64,000 nucleotides of DNA from an uncultured Flavobacteriaceae bacterium. Its GTDB lineage: Bacteria; Bacteroidota; Bacteroidia; Flavobacteriales; Flavobacteriaceae. This document shows, piece after piece, positions 18,444 to 28,556 of this stretch; positions within the stretch are counted from its first letter, which is position 1; the number at the start of each line of letters is the position of its first letter. The notes under the pieces were generated by a model. It worked only from the letters and a program-made list of their open reading frames with translations, was not told the origin of the DNA and searched no databases. The stretch covers positions 608,695-672,694 of the forward strand of contig CANMSI010000003.1 in assembly GCA_947500575.1 (NCBI GenBank), in the 5' to 3' direction. The position numbers and the translations under genes were made by a program.

Positions 18444-18614
18444 TTATTCCATCTCAGATAACAAAGCAGTTTCTGAATCGTTAGTTCCTAATTCTGTGTT
18501 CACCAAATCAGTAGAGTTTTTTTCTGAAGAGATCTGTTGCTCCACATTATAATACACTAAAGCGGCGATTACAAAGGAGGCTAAATACATAAAACTTTTA
18601 ACTTTTTGTGACAT
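18444..18614 (-). CDS. Small single-pass membrane protein, 56 aa
   Basis: ATG at 18614, TAA at 18444-18446. The peptide begins MSQKVKSFMYLASFVIAALVYYN, giving one membrane helix with a basic N-terminus, followed by a polar, acidic tail (STDLVNTELGTNDSETALL). A strong terminator sits directly downstream, which supports real transcription. No family is recognised. It could equally be a signal-anchored exported peptide. Confidence 0.55.
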   Translation of the reverse strand: MSQKVKSFMYLASFVIAALVYYNVEQQISSEKNSTDLVNTELGTNDSETALLSEME

Positions 18615-18751
18615 GGTTTTGGGGGTTTTGATTACATCTCTAAGATAAACAGAATTCTATTTTAAAAAGAAATGTTGTTGTGAAACGACCTATTTTAGAT
18701 GTATAACGATAAAAACCTGTTGTTTCGTATGTGTATGGCCATAATTTCCAT

Positions 18752-18791
18752 AAAAAAAAGTGCTGTATATCCTTGATATACAGCACTTTTT
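18752..18791 (-). terminator. Terminator of the metalloprotease gene
   Basis: A 12-base perfect stem (18759-18770 with 18776-18787) flanked by an A-run and T-run. On the minus strand it lies just after the metalloprotease stop at 18808. Confidence 0.8.
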
Positions 18792-18807
18792 GTAGATGTA
18801 CGACCCT

Positions 18808-21309
18808 TTATTTTGGATCCAAAATCATATCAATGCGCTCCAAAGCGTCTTGTAAATGATATCTACTCATACTATCAGAAGTTTGAGCAATAGCTCCTCT
18901 AATACTTCTCTTAAGAATATTTAACTCTGCTCTTGCTACCGATCTGATATCGGACTGACTTACATTTACAGAGGTTTGCGTCGCAAATCTTCTGAAAGCG
19001 GCAGGTAACTGCCTTTGTTCGCTTGTCATTAGATATTCCAATCGTTCAATATACGCGCGCTGTAAATTTCTTCTGTAGGTATCTATTTTACGACCCGAAG
19101 TAGTTTCTTTCCAGATCCCTCTTCTTAAATCGCGCATCATATCTACCATGGCATACGCCTCTTTACCATTTAAGGTTTCGTTCTCAATCATACGAGCAAG
19201 ACGACCAAAGTCAAGAATATTATTTAAAGTTCTTTCTTGCGTCCTGCGAAGTCTATCAGTATTTCCGGCATGCTCAATTCTACTAAGAATGTCACTATCA
19301 ATCATCCATTCTGGAGTGGTAAATAGTTGATCTTGAATAAATTTCAAACTATTTTTTTGATGCTGTTTCTCTACATGTGTATACACAGCGCCTTCTTGAT
19401 CATAGGTTTTATAGTGCTCATATACACCGCCAATATTACTAGAAACATGCCCCATATACCTGTTGTACTGCCCTAATACCTGTCCGTAAAGTGTCTGTAG
19501 GTCGTCATAATTTTTACCATCTTCGGCAGTCCATTTAATCAAATTTGGAATAATCCGCTTTAGATTTTCAATTCCATAATTACTGGCCTTGATAGCATCA
19601 TCACCTAAATCTTCGGTCTGAGAACTTGGATCTATCACACCAAATTGTTGTCTTCCAAAACGGTACATAGGATCTCCAGCATGCGCTAGAATCCAGCTAT
19701 CTAAGGTAGCTTTTTCCTCTTCTGCAGACTTGTTTAAGATGGGCTTGTACCCCCATTGTACAGCATATTTATCATAGATGCCAATATTTGGCATTAGAGC
19801 AACACCCTCATCTCGTGGTTGTGCAACGTAGTTAAAACGTGCATAATCCATAATAGATGGTGCTGTTCCATATTTTTTGGTAAAAGAAGCAGAGCGCAAA
19901 GAATCTACTGGGTAAGCAACACTGCTTCCCATATTATGCGGAAGACCTAATGTGTGCCCTACTTCGTGCGCAGATACAAATCGGATCAAACGACCCATTA
20001 CTTCATCTTTGAACGCAACACCCTGCGCATCTGGATTAATCGCAGCGGTTTGTACAAAAAACCAATTGCGTAATAAGGTCATTACATTGTGATACCAGTT
20101 GATATCAGATTCTAAAATTTCACCAGTTCTTGGATCACTTACATGGGGTCCGTTTGCATTTGGAATAGGAGATGCTAAGTAGCGAACTACGGAATAGCGA
20201 ACGTCTTCAGGAGACCAATCTGGATCTTCTTCTACACTTGGAGGGTCTTTTGCTATAATGGCATTTTTAAACCCTGCAGCCTCAAAAGCTACTTGCCAAT
20301 CTTCAATACCTTGCTTAATAAATGGAACCCATTGTTTAGGAGTAGCTCTGTCTACGTAGTATACAATCTGTTTCTTAGGTTCTACCAGCTCTCCTCTATT
20401 GTATTTTTCAATATCCTCGTCCTTTACTTCTAGTCTCCAACGATCTAAGAAACGGATGGTCTTACTTTCTTGTGCATCCAATCCATAATCTACTTGTCCT
20501 CTAGCAAACCAACCCACACGTTGATCGTAATAACGTCTTTTCATTGGTTCTGCTGGAAGCAAAATCATAGAGTTATTAATTTCAATAGAGATAGTTCCTA
20601 AACTTCCATTGGATGGAGGGTTTTTAGCATTGTACGTTTTTACGTGTCTTGCTTCTATATTAAGTGGGTAACTTTTAATAGATTCTAAATACCCTTTACT
20701 TTCATCTAGTCTAGAAACTCTGTAACGAGTTCTATAAAATTCGGGCATTCCTAAGGCTTGTACATCTTTTGTAAACAAATCGTTTACTTCAATCACAGTA
20801 GTCGGATTAAGGGAGTCTTTTTTGAGGGCTTTTATTTTGAAAGAATAAAGAACGGGCTCAAAATTGGAATTTACAACAGCTTCATGAACTGGTAAAGAAT
20901 CTGCAGCGACCACATTATGTGATACTACACGTAAGAAGATCTTTTTTTCCTTTTTTTCCCAGCGTAATACCTGGGTATTTATTTTTCCTCCCCCAAAACC
21001 AATGCCAGAAGCAGTTTTGGATATACGGGTTACCATTAACATTTCTTTGTTTAACAAAGAATCTGGGATCTCATAAAAACGTTTATCGTCTACCGTATGC
21101 ACATCAAACAAACCTTTGTCTGTTTTTGCCTTTTTAGTAATTACCTTATTATAAGGTAAAATTGCATCCTTTTTTGGCTTTGGTTTCGGTGCAGGTTGAT
21201 CTGTTTTTTTCTTTTTTTTCTTTGATTTCTGAGCATGCATTGTAGAGAAACTGCCCATTACCAAAAACACCAATAGTATTTTTGGGAGTAATTTTTTGAT
21301 CATTTTCAA
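18808..21309 (-). CDS. Secreted zinc-dependent metalloprotease (DUF5117/DUF5118 type)
   Basis: 833 aa with a signal peptide (hydrophobic residues 8-26 ending MHAQ), then a very basic lysine stretch. The N-terminal half (about 40-310) corresponds to the DUF5118/DUF5117 regions that accompany this protease group. The catalytic motif SAHEVGHTLGLPHN (HEXXHxxGxxH, near residue 448) and a Met-turn-like SIMDYARF make it a metzincin-like enzyme. The C-terminal ~250 residues are helical. No T9SS C-terminal signal is seen, so it is probably periplasmic or released by another route. It is a single gene with its own terminator; substrates are unknown. Confidence 0.87.
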   Translation of the reverse strand: MKMIKKLLPKILLVFLVMGSFSTMHAQKSKKKKKKTDQPAPKPKPKKDAILPYNKVITKKAKTDKGLFDVHTVDDKRFYEIPDSLLNKEMLMVTRISKTASGIGFGGGKINTQVLRWEKKEKKIFLRVVSHNVVAADSLPVHEAVVNSNFEPVLYSFKIKALKKDSLNPTTVIEVNDLFTKDVQALGMPEFYRTRYRVSRLDESKGYLESIKSYPLNIEARHVKTYNAKNPPSNGSLGTISIEINNSMILLPAEPMKRRYYDQRVGWFARGQVDYGLDAQESKTIRFLDRWRLEVKDEDIEKYNRGELVEPKKQIVYYVDRATPKQWVPFIKQGIEDWQVAFEAAGFKNAIIAKDPPSVEEDPDWSPEDVRYSVVRYLASPIPNANGPHVSDPRTGEILESDINWYHNVMTLLRNWFFVQTAAINPDAQGVAFKDEVMGRLIRFVSAHEVGHTLGLPHNMGSSVAYPVDSLRSASFTKKYGTAPSIMDYARFNYVAQPRDEGVALMPNIGIYDKYAVQWGYKPILNKSAEEEKATLDSWILAHAGDPMYRFGRQQFGVIDPSSQTEDLGDDAIKASNYGIENLKRIIPNLIKWTAEDGKNYDDLQTLYGQVLGQYNRYMGHVSSNIGGVYEHYKTYDQEGAVYTHVEKQHQKNSLKFIQDQLFTTPEWMIDSDILSRIEHAGNTDRLRRTQERTLNNILDFGRLARMIENETLNGKEAYAMVDMMRDLRRGIWKETTSGRKIDTYRRNLQRAYIERLEYLMTSEQRQLPAAFRRFATQTSVNVSQSDIRSVARAELNILKRSIRGAIAQTSDSMSRYHLQDALERIDMILDPK

Positions 21310-21571
21310 GTGGTTTTTAAATTTTAGTCGCCCAAAGAACCGAAAAATAAAGTAAAGGTTCTGTTAATAAAATCATAACCATGCATGCGGATGTTAATGA
21401 CGGATTAACATAGTAAATTGCTGAAAATCAATTATATAAATATACAATATGTTGGTATTATCACAAATACAATTTATTTGTTTCATTGTTAAACGTACCT
21501 TAAGACTGTAACATTTTACTTTTTGGGTAGTCTTATTTGTATAGAAACATCAATCATCAATCAATCAATAA

Positions 21572-22033
21572 ATGAACAAGTTAATTTTTATTTGTGGCCT
21601 TGTAATGCTAGGCAATACAACCACGTCGTCATCAGAAGAAAGTGTATTAAACTGTGAGTTAACAGAGACAAAATTAGAAACAGTAGCAACCGTAAAAAGT
21701 GATCCTAACTTTGAAATGGACATTAATACGATTGCTTACATAACAGAGGAAGATTCTATCGATTTAGGATTCGATACTGCAGCGTATTTACCTACTGGTT
21801 TTGACCCATGTACTGTATATGAAGACTTGTCTTCTATTAGCTATATGGAAGAAGATGAAATAGATCTTGGTTTTGAAACTGAAGCGTATTTGCCAACAGG
21901 TTTTGATCCCAACACCGTATACGAAGATTTAAGCGATATAGCCTATATAGACGAAGAATCGGAGATCATTGTCGATTTCAATATTGCGGCATATCTTCCA
22001 AAAGATTTTGACCCTTTAGCAAGGGCAAAGTAG
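21572..22033 (+). CDS. Secreted small protein with three internal 35-residue repeats
   Basis: 153 aa with an N-terminal hydrophobic stretch (LIFICGLVMLG) that may be a signal sequence. From residue 54 the protein is three copies of an acidic unit of 34-35 residues, each with an IxYxxEE start, a DLGFDTAAYLP-like middle and FDP end; the third copy is more divergent and truncated. The protein is very acidic and rich in Tyr, Asp and Glu. I have an impression of similar unnamed proteins in other Flavobacteriaceae but cannot name a family. It is monocistronic: 262 bases of 5' region and a clear terminator after it. Confidence 0.7.
   Translation: MNKLIFICGLVMLGNTTTSSSEESVLNCELTETKLETVATVKSDPNFEMDINTIAYITEEDSIDLGFDTAAYLPTGFDPCTVYEDLSSISYMEEDEIDLGFETEAYLPTGFDPNTVYEDLSDIAYIDEESEIIVDFNIAAYLPKDFDPLARAK
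21731..22018 (+). repeat. In-frame tandem repeat, three units of 102-105 bases
   Basis: The repeat encodes the 34-35 residue units above, starting at codons 54, 89 and 123. At DNA level the first two units are similar but not identical, so the duplication is not recent. Confidence 0.75.
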
Positions 22034-22073
22034 ATTGTTTATTTTCATTTTAGCAAATTTTTGAGTTAGTTAC

Positions 22074-22108
22074 AAATAAAGCCCTTCCCTCTGGTAAGGG
22101 CTTTATTT
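22074..22108 (+). terminator. Terminator of the repeat-protein gene
   Basis: Thirteen-base stem (22074-22086 with 22096-22108) with GCCCTT/AAGGGC core and A/T-rich flanks. Confidence 0.8.
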
Positions 22109-22109
22109 A

Positions 22110-22384
22110 TTCAAAAATGTTAAATCTCATCTAAAAATGTAACACTTCTGTTTTAAACAAGTCTTATAAGTATATTCATCAAATGCATCATCATGGGTCA
22201 AAAAATGAACAGATCAATAAAAGTTGGTATGTTTGGTTTCTTTAATAACGCTGTTTATCATAAAAGGAAATCCAAGCAACCTAAAACTACTTTTTGATTT
22301 TTAGAAAATCTGTCTGTAGGGTTTCATTCATATATACGACTGAAACCTCAACCCATAATCATTAAATTGTTGAATTAGTCAATT
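22110..22384 (+). other. Gene-free stretch with repeats and hairpins, possible small RNA or micro-peptide unit
   Basis: Nothing protein-coding is convincingly supported between the repeat-protein terminator and the DASS gene. The stretch begins with two copies of AAAAATGT spaced 20 bases apart (22113 and 22133). A 34-codon frame beginning at 22192 encodes a basic peptide. Hairpins lie at about 22319-22348 (GTTTCA/TGAAAC) and 22370-22387 (TTGAATT/AATTCAA), next to the terminator-like hairpin at 22385-22419. A small transcript is possible but unproven. Confidence 0.3.
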
Positions 22385-22419
22385 CAAAACCTCTAATAGC
22401 ATTAGGGGTTTTGTTTTTT
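22385..22419. terminator. Terminator-like hairpin at the 3' end of the DASS gene
   Basis: CAAAACCTCTAAT pairs with ATTAGGGGTTTTG (one G-U pair) around a three-base loop, followed on the + strand by a T-run. It may serve both the minus-strand transporter gene and any + strand transcript from the preceding gap. Confidence 0.65.
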
Positions 22420-23848
22420 AGAAGATCCAGGGAATCACAAACTGAAACAGAAGAATTAATAAGCCTACGGCAATCATATTTAAGATAAAACCTACTCTTG
22501 CCATTTGGTGCACTTTAATATAGCCGCTAGCAAATACAATGGCATTAGGTGGTGTTGCCATTGGGAGCATAAAGGCACAGCTACTTGCCATAGTGACTGG
22601 GACTAACAAATAAAGCATGGGAATATCTAGTCCTATTGCAATTCCTGCGACCACTGGCGCAAGAACCGTTATCAAAGCAACGTTGCTCATTAATTCTGTC
22701 ATAAATAGCATCAAAAGAATTAATAAAGATGCAGTCACTAGTACAGAGATGTTACTAGCGGCAATTGCCTCGGCAATGATATCTACAATTCCACTTGCTT
22801 TCATTCCTGCTGCTAGAGCTAAGCCACCACCAAAGAGAATTAGAATACCCCAAGCTAGTTTTTGAGTGTCTTTCCATTCCAATATAAAGTCACCTTTTTT
22901 GAGACTATGAGGAATAGCGAATAGCGCAATAGCTGCTCCTACACTTATAATGGCATCTTTCAAATTTAAGTCCGGGAATACTTCATTAATAAGTTGTCTA
23001 AAAATCCATAAAGCCACTGTAATTCCAAATATGAGGAGCACTTTCTTTTCTTTCCCAGAAATAGGACCTAGTTTTTTTAATTCGTCCGAAATAACATCTT
23101 TGGAGGCATCAAATTTTAATTCTCTATTGGGAAACATCCATTTAACCAAAACCAAATAACTAATTGTAATCATAATTATGGAAAAAGGAAGTCCAATGAG
23201 CAGCCATTTGAAGAAACTGATTTCTATGTTGTAATTTTCTTCTAGGAAACCAATTAAGACAATGTTGGGGGGTGTACCAATAATGGTGGCAATACCTCCT
23301 GCATTTGCCGAAAAGGCAATTCCTAACATAACACTTAAAGCAAAATTCTGGTCATTTTTAGTAAAACCATCGGCGTCGTTTACTAACAAATTAATTACAG
23401 ACATCGCAATGGGCAGCATTACCACCGTGCTTGCCGTATTACTTATCCACATACTTAAAGAAGCTGTGGCTATCATAAACCCTAAAATAACTTTGTTTGG
23501 CGTAGTGCCTGTAACCTTAATTATATTTAGGGCAATTCGTTTGTGTAAGTTCACCTTTTCTAGCGCTAGGGCTAACACAAAACCTCCAAAAAATAAGAAT
23601 ACTACTCTGCTTCCATAATTGGCACCTACTTGGTCAATGGTTAAAATGTCTAGTAAATGAAAAAGAACCAAAGGCAATAGGGCAGTAACTGATATGGAAA
23701 CAGCTTCTGTAATCCACCAAGTTACCATCCAAGCGGCAACCGCCAATACAGGATCTCCTTTTTCGGAGAGCAATACAAAAGGTAAATTAAGGATGATAAT
23801 AAATAAAAGTGGACCTAAAAATAGACCTATTTTTCTGCTCAATGCCAT
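22418..23848 (-). CDS. DASS/SLC13 family sodium:anion symporter
   Basis: 476 aa, almost entirely membrane helices. Two SN-motif hairpins typical of the divalent anion:sodium symporters are visible: MWISNTASTVV (SNT at 136-138) and ELMSNVALIT near residue 390. A GGIATIIGTPPNIV segment is also characteristic. The family imports C4-dicarboxylates, citrate or sulfate with sodium across the inner membrane. It lies downstream of, and on the same strand as, an STN-type TonB receptor, though a terminator hairpin separates them. The substrate cannot be read from the sequence; a di- or tricarboxylate is likely. Confidence 0.88.
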   Translation of the reverse strand: MALSRKIGLFLGPLLFIIILNLPFVLLSEKGDPVLAVAAWMVTWWITEAVSISVTALLPLVLFHLLDILTIDQVGANYGSRVVFLFFGGFVLALALEKVNLHKRIALNIIKVTGTTPNKVILGFMIATASLSMWISNTASTVVMLPIAMSVINLLVNDADGFTKNDQNFALSVMLGIAFSANAGGIATIIGTPPNIVLIGFLEENYNIEISFFKWLLIGLPFSIIMITISYLVLVKWMFPNRELKFDASKDVISDELKKLGPISGKEKKVLLIFGITVALWIFRQLINEVFPDLNLKDAIISVGAAIALFAIPHSLKKGDFILEWKDTQKLAWGILILFGGGLALAAGMKASGIVDIIAEAIAASNISVLVTASLLILLMLFMTELMSNVALITVLAPVVAGIAIGLDIPMLYLLVPVTMASSCAFMLPMATPPNAIVFASGYIKVHQMARVGFILNMIAVGLLILLFQFVIPWIF

Positions 23849-23910
23849 GCGAAGTCTTTAATGCTTCTAAGCTATGCTTTTTCTTTATGTTTTAAAAATA
23901 AAAAGTAGGC

Positions 23911-23937
23911 ATAGAAAAACCTCCCCGAAGGGAGGTT
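23911..23937 (-). terminator. Terminator of the TonB receptor gene
   Basis: Eight-base GC-rich stem (23918-23925 with 23930-23937) around a four-base loop. On the minus strand it is followed by a T-run, 33 bases after the receptor stop codon. Confidence 0.8.
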
Positions 23938-23969
23938 GACTCACTCAAAAAAAATAACTAAACAATATT

Positions 23970-26900
23970 TTATAAAGAAAATCTAAGACGGGCAAAGAGA
24001 AATCTACCCGAGTATCCGAATTGAGAAGTTCTTCTGGAAAAAACAAATTGATCTCCCGAAGTGCCACCTGCTCTATTTTCATCTGGGTATATATCAAAAA
24101 GATTATTTGCTCCAATTGTCAAAGCCAAGTTTTCGGAAAAGGTTTTGCTAATACTTAGATCAGTAATCAACTTTCCGCTATAAATAGCATCTTCACTTAC
24201 TGTGGTTCCGTCAACACGTGCATCTCCATTAAAATCATCAGGATCTGTCACCTCTCCAAAAAATACATTTCGCAATAAAAAGTCCCATGACTTTATGGAA
24301 ACAAGATTGGTAAGGTTTAATTTGGTTCTGGGCTGTGCTAGCGTAAGAAATGCTTCTTCTTGTCCATCAAAAAAGGCACCACTTAAGCCTGCATTCTCAA
24401 TTAAGTTGGGAACAAAAATGTCTTCAACTTCAGTTTTATTAAAAGTAGCCGCAAAATCATTTTTTAAAACGGCTTCACCCCAAGTGGCTTTATGTGATAA
24501 CACAATGTCTAAACCAGAAGATTTCGTATCAATGGCATTCACAAAAAACCGTGCACTTGTAGCTCCTGCCGCATCAAAAATTCCCGTGAGTTCTGGATCT
24601 CCTCCATTGCCAAAACTACCACTATATACTATTCTGTCTTCGATGTTTATCAGATATCCATCTATGGTAAAGGTGAAGGCACCAAATTTCCCGGTTAGTC
24701 CTGCACTAAGACTATTAGAAGTCTCTTCTTTTAGTTTGTCTATTCCTATTAAGGTAGCGGCTCTACTATCATTCGTAAATGTGCCTTGTTCAAAAGGAAC
24801 ATTATCTACAAAAACCGTACTGGTTCTGCTAAAGAACTGTTGATGTAAAGAAGGGGCTCTAAAACCCGAACTGTTTGCGGCTCTTAATGCTAAGTTTTCG
24901 GAAAGTTTAAATCTTGTTGCTAATTTATAATTAAAGGTGCTGCCAAAATCTGAGTAATTCTCATAACGCCCTGCTAGGCTTAATAGCCATGCCTCGGTGA
25001 AGTCAGCTTCAAAATCTGCATAAAGTGAAATGTTGTTTCTAAATTTTTCTGTTGCATTACCAGGATCGTAACCTCTAAAAACTTGAGCGCCTCCTCCAAG
25101 CGGAGCCCCAGTGAAATTGTTACGCACTAATTCCTCATCTGGAGTAATACTGGTTACAGGATTTCCATTAATATCGTAGCTCGTATAGGAAGCTTCTTCC
25201 CCGGCAAGAATCTCATATTTTTCTACTTTGAATTCAGCACCAAAAGCAGCACTCAACCCTTCAAAAACAGTATCATAAAACCTGTTGAAGTCTAGGTTTG
25301 TTGTATTTTGAGAAAAACTTAATCCGCCAGCATCAAAGCTACGCGGAGTTGCTACACCAAGAGTTCCGTTACTAGAATTCCCAACGGTAATATCAAATGT
25401 GTTCCTACCGTAAGTGTTTGAGAAATCAACATTCCACTCATTTATTTTCCCTGTTATTCCAATAGCTAACGACTGGTCTAAGATATCGGTTCCGATATTG
25501 GGGAGAAATCCGTTTGGAAATGCAGGTGTATTAGCTCGGCCATCCCCTTGAGCGGGTCTTCTGTAAAATCCAGATGCTAAACCTTGTCTATAACTAATAC
25601 CACCAAAACCATAGATCTCAGTATTTTCATCCAAAGGAATGGACATATTGGCAAAAAACTTCCCTTCTCGAAGTCTTGAAGTTCCTACTTTAAATCTAAA
25701 ATCTTCTCTGGTAAGCCCTCTAGCTGCTAATTCATCTTCATCAGCATCAAAACTAAGGAGATCGCGAAATGCAGCTACATCGCTTTCAAGACCTAGATCT
25801 AATCCGCTTATTTGATCTTTAACACCTTGAGCCAAGTAGGAGATATTCTGAGCGGCGTTCGCATAATCTTGTAATGTCATATCAGCTACATTACCTCCAC
25901 CTGCAGCAAAAATACGTTCCGCTCCATGAAATCCTTGGAAAATATCTCCAGAATAATCCTTATTTCGTAAGGCTGGTTCTCTGGTAGAAAGAGATCCAGT
26001 AAAATTAATGTAGCCCCGATCTCCAATAGGAAGCCCGTAATTGGCATCTATTTGAAATTTTTCGCCATCGGATCCTCCCTCAAACTGATTGCTATTTTCA
26101 CTAAAGTTAGCTCCTGTAGTCAGGGATAAATCTAGTTTTCCAGTAGCTTTTTTTAGCACAATGTTGATAACCCCCGCTATGGCATCTGAACCATATTGTG
26201 CGGCAGCACCATCTCTAAGCACTTCTATACGTTGTATCGCCGCAGCGGGTATGGCGTTGAGATCAGTACCTACACTCCCTGCTCCAACAGTTCCATTTAC
26301 ATTAATTAAGGCGGTATTATGTCTTCTTTTTCCGTTGATTAAAACCAATACCTGATCTGGTCCTAAACCTCTTAAAGAAGCTGGGTCAATATGATCTGTT
26401 CCATCAGAAACGGTTTGAGATTGTGAGGTAAATGAGGGTGCTACATAATTTAAAATTTGGTTGACACTTACCTGAGCCCCTTGATTTGCGATGGTGCTTA
26501 CATCTATAACATCTACAGGAACCGTAGTTTCCGTAGCAGTCCTATTCGGATTCCTAGATCCAACAATTACCACGTCATCTAATTGTGCGGCATTTTCTTT
26601 TAAGGTTATTGATACCGTATCTTTTCCGGTAACATCAACTTCTACAGTGGTATAACCAATATAAGAGACTACCAAGGTTTGTTGCCCTTCAGGTACTTCT
26701 ATGGTAAAATTACCGTCAAAATCTGCTTGTGTACCAATGGTGGTTCCTTTTACAAGGATATTAGCACCGGCTAAACCTACACCATTTTCGTCTTTTACAG
26801 CACCTTTTACTTCGTTTTGTTGAAATAAATTAAGAGCACCTTCCCTAGTGGTAGCATTTTTAGTTAGAATAATTTGTTTGTCATTTATTTCATAATTAAA

Positions 26901-27218
26901 GTCGCCTATTTTGGCTAACTTTTTAAGTACTTCCTGCAAAGGTTCCTGTGCTGCCTTGATCGATACTTTTTTGGTATCATTTATTTCTTTCACATTGTAG
27001 AAGAAGCGATACCCAGATTGGGATTTAATGGAATTAAGTACCTTTTTCAAAGGTGCCTTTTCATAGTCTAAAGCTATCTTATTCTGTGAGAAAGCCGAAT
27101 TCGCTGAGAGTTGAAACAACATCATAAAGCTCAGAAGAAGACTTATTTTCATTTTTAATTTCATGCGTTTAGTGCCACTTCCGAGGTGGAAGTCGCTCCG
27201 ATGATTACTTTTTTTCAT
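23970..27218 (-). CDS. STN-domain TonB-dependent outer-membrane receptor
   Basis: 1082 aa. After a signal segment (a later in-frame ATG at 27164 would give a shorter N-terminus), residues about 45-115 form the STN signalling domain ([16 protein letters not shown], ending KQIILTK). Residues about 133-215 are a carboxypeptidase-like regulatory domain, then a plug ([32 protein letters not shown]) and a C-terminal beta barrel ending in RLRFSL. The STN domain is the part that talks to FecR in transcription-controlling receptors. The neighbouring fecR and ECF sigma genes fit this. No SusD partner is encoded. The ligand is unknown. Confidence 0.9.
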   Translation of the reverse strand: MKKSNHRSDFHLGSGTKRMKLKMKISLLLSFMMLFQLSANSAFSQNKIALDYEKAPLKKVLNSIKSQSGYRFFYNVKEINDTKKVSIKAAQEPLQEVLKKLAKIGDFNYEINDKQIILTKNATTREGALNLFQQNEVKGAVKDENGVGLAGANILVKGTTIGTQADFDGNFTIEVPEGQQTLVVSYIGYTTVEVDVTGKDTVSITLKENAAQLDDVVIVGSRNPNRTATETTVPVDVIDVSTIANQGAQVSVNQILNYVAPSFTSQSQTVSDGTDHIDPASLRGLGPDQVLVLINGKRRHNTALINVNGTVGAGSVGTDLNAIPAAAIQRIEVLRDGAAAQYGSDAIAGVINIVLKKATGKLDLSLTTGANFSENSNQFEGGSDGEKFQIDANYGLPIGDRGYINFTGSLSTREPALRNKDYSGDIFQGFHGAERIFAAGGGNVADMTLQDYANAAQNISYLAQGVKDQISGLDLGLESDVAAFRDLLSFDADEDELAARGLTREDFRFKVGTSRLREGKFFANMSIPLDENTEIYGFGGISYRQGLASGFYRRPAQGDGRANTPAFPNGFLPNIGTDILDQSLAIGITGKINEWNVDFSNTYGRNTFDITVGNSSNGTLGVATPRSFDAGGLSFSQNTTNLDFNRFYDTVFEGLSAAFGAEFKVEKYEILAGEEASYTSYDINGNPVTSITPDEELVRNNFTGAPLGGGAQVFRGYDPGNATEKFRNNISLYADFEADFTEAWLLSLAGRYENYSDFGSTFNYKLATRFKLSENLALRAANSSGFRAPSLHQQFFSRTSTVFVDNVPFEQGTFTNDSRAATLIGIDKLKEETSNSLSAGLTGKFGAFTFTIDGYLINIEDRIVYSGSFGNGGDPELTGIFDAAGATSARFFVNAIDTKSSGLDIVLSHKATWGEAVLKNDFAATFNKTEVEDIFVPNLIENAGLSGAFFDGQEEAFLTLAQPRTKLNLTNLVSIKSWDFLLRNVFFGEVTDPDDFNGDARVDGTTVSEDAIYSGKLITDLSISKTFSENLALTIGANNLFDIYPDENRAGGTSGDQFVFSRRTSQFGYSGRFLFARLRFSL

Positions 27219-27263
27219 AATTTTAGCGTGTCTGATCGTTAATACTTGTTTTTAATGGTCAAT

Positions 27264-27297
27264 TTAAAAGGGGAAGTGCTGCAACACTCCCCTTTTT
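27264..27297 (-). terminator. Hairpin between fecR and the receptor gene
   Basis: AAAAGGGGAAGTG pairs with CACTCCCCTTTT with one bulged base, flanked by A/T runs. It lies immediately after the fecR stop and before the receptor start, so the receptor probably also has its own promoter. Confidence 0.7.
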
Positions 27298-28461
27298 CTA
27301 TTTTCGAATAGTTACAATATTGTCTTTTATCTCATAATTGAAGGGGGTACTTATAGCAATGGTATTTAAAACAGTTTCAATAGATTCATTTTGAAATTCT
27401 CCTTTGTACATTTCTTTTGTTAAGTGACGTGCATTATTTACAATAGTAACATTGTGAATTCGTTCTAGTTTTTTTAGAATTTCTTCAAAGCTTAAATGAT
27501 CTATTATCAGCCTATTTTGCATCCAGCTTGTATAGATATCGGTATCTACCTCGATCTTTTCGAAGTGTTGATTTGTTTTGTTGTAGGAAGCTTGGTAGCT
27601 TGGACTTAGATTTACCGTATATGCTGGGGTGCTTGTTTGGTATACATGAACTGCACCTTCTACTAAAGTTGTTTTTACTGCATCGTCTGTTGCGTACGCA
27701 GAAACGTTGAATTGCGTTCCTAATACCTTAACATTGAGATCTTCTGTATTTACAATGAAAGGTCTATCTGGGTTCGAAGTAACATCAAAATATGCCTCTC
27801 CTTCTAAGAAAACCAATCGCTCATCTGAATTGGATGCAAAGTGCTGAGGGAAGCGCAATCTAGAACCGGCATTAAGCCAAACCAAGGTGCCATCAGAAAG
27901 TTTTATTTTGAAGGTTTGCCCCAATGGAATGTAAACCTCATTCATTTTTGCTATCTCGGTATCAGCACTATCAAACGTTAAATACCCATTTGCGGCACTC
28001 GCTACAACATTGCCTTGTTCATCTCTAACCTGTCCTTTTATATCTGGTGTTAAGGTTGTTTTAGTTCCATCTGCGAGGGTAATTGTTATCTGTTCTTGTT
28101 TTTTAATAAAGGGCTGCTGTTGTACATTCTTTGGGTTTGGGGAAAGAAACTTGTCTTTCTGAACGGCTTGTTGGGTGGCCCATCCTATACCTAATAATAC
28201 AATAAACACTGCAGCGTATTTATAGAATTGCATGCGAGTTTTCCGTTTCCCTCCTTTTTCTCCAATTTGCTTTAAGAATAACTGATGTGCTTTTTCTGGA
28301 TCCCCCTCAACTGAGGTTTCAATATCAAATTTCCGAATATATTGCTTAAAGGCATTTGCATTGGCCTCACTTTCTTGCACCCAAACTTTTAATTCCTCTC
28401 GTTCTGCAACGGATAAGTCGTTGGTTAAGAATTTGTCAAATAAAAGAAGATGTCTTTGCAT
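27298..28461 (-). CDS. FecR-type anti-sigma factor
   Basis: 387 aa. The N-terminal ~75 residues are cytoplasmic and helical (sigma-binding part), then one membrane helix (YAAVFIVLLGIGWATQQ, about 85-100). Residues about 170-275 form the FecR domain (PLGQTFKIKLSDGTLVWLNAGSRLRFP), and the C-terminal ~70 residues are a DUF4974/STN-like domain (SFEEILKKLERIHNV). It should hold the ECF sigma factor at the membrane until the receptor signals ligand binding. It is encoded divergently from the sigma gene and upstream of the receptor gene. Confidence 0.9.
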   Translation of the reverse strand: MQRHLLLFDKFLTNDLSVAEREELKVWVQESEANANAFKQYIRKFDIETSVEGDPEKAHQLFLKQIGEKGGKRKTRMQFYKYAAVFIVLLGIGWATQQAVQKDKFLSPNPKNVQQQPFIKKQEQITITLADGTKTTLTPDIKGQVRDEQGNVVASAANGYLTFDSADTEIAKMNEVYIPLGQTFKIKLSDGTLVWLNAGSRLRFPQHFASNSDERLVFLEGEAYFDVTSNPDRPFIVNTEDLNVKVLGTQFNVSAYATDDAVKTTLVEGAVHVYQTSTPAYTVNLSPSYQASYNKTNQHFEKIEVDTDIYTSWMQNRLIIDHLSFEEILKKLERIHNVTIVNNARHLTKEMYKGEFQNESIETVLNTIAISTPFNYEIKDNIVTIRK

Positions 28462-28530
28462 TTTAGTAAGGATATTTTAACCTTATGATGCGGTTTGTCT
28501 AAAAAACCCTACATCTTTTTTAATTTTTCT

Positions 28531-28538
28531 TAGATTTG
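28531..28538 (+). promoter_or_regulatory. -7 element of the sigma factor gene
   Basis: TAGATTTG fits TAnnTTTG and lies 18 bases before the sigma gene start. No correctly spaced -33 TTG is seen, so the promoter may be weak or activator dependent. Confidence 0.45.
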
Positions 28539-28556
28539 ACTATTAGATAAAAGTTG

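Noticed and set aside
22192..22296. 34-codon frame MGQKMNRSIK and onward in the gap
   Set aside because: No family, weak start context and it lies in a hairpin-rich stretch; recorded as possible only under the non-coding entry.
24202..24843. 213-codon + strand frame antisense to the TonB receptor
   Set aside because: Entirely inside the receptor gene and without protein-like features; a complement shadow.
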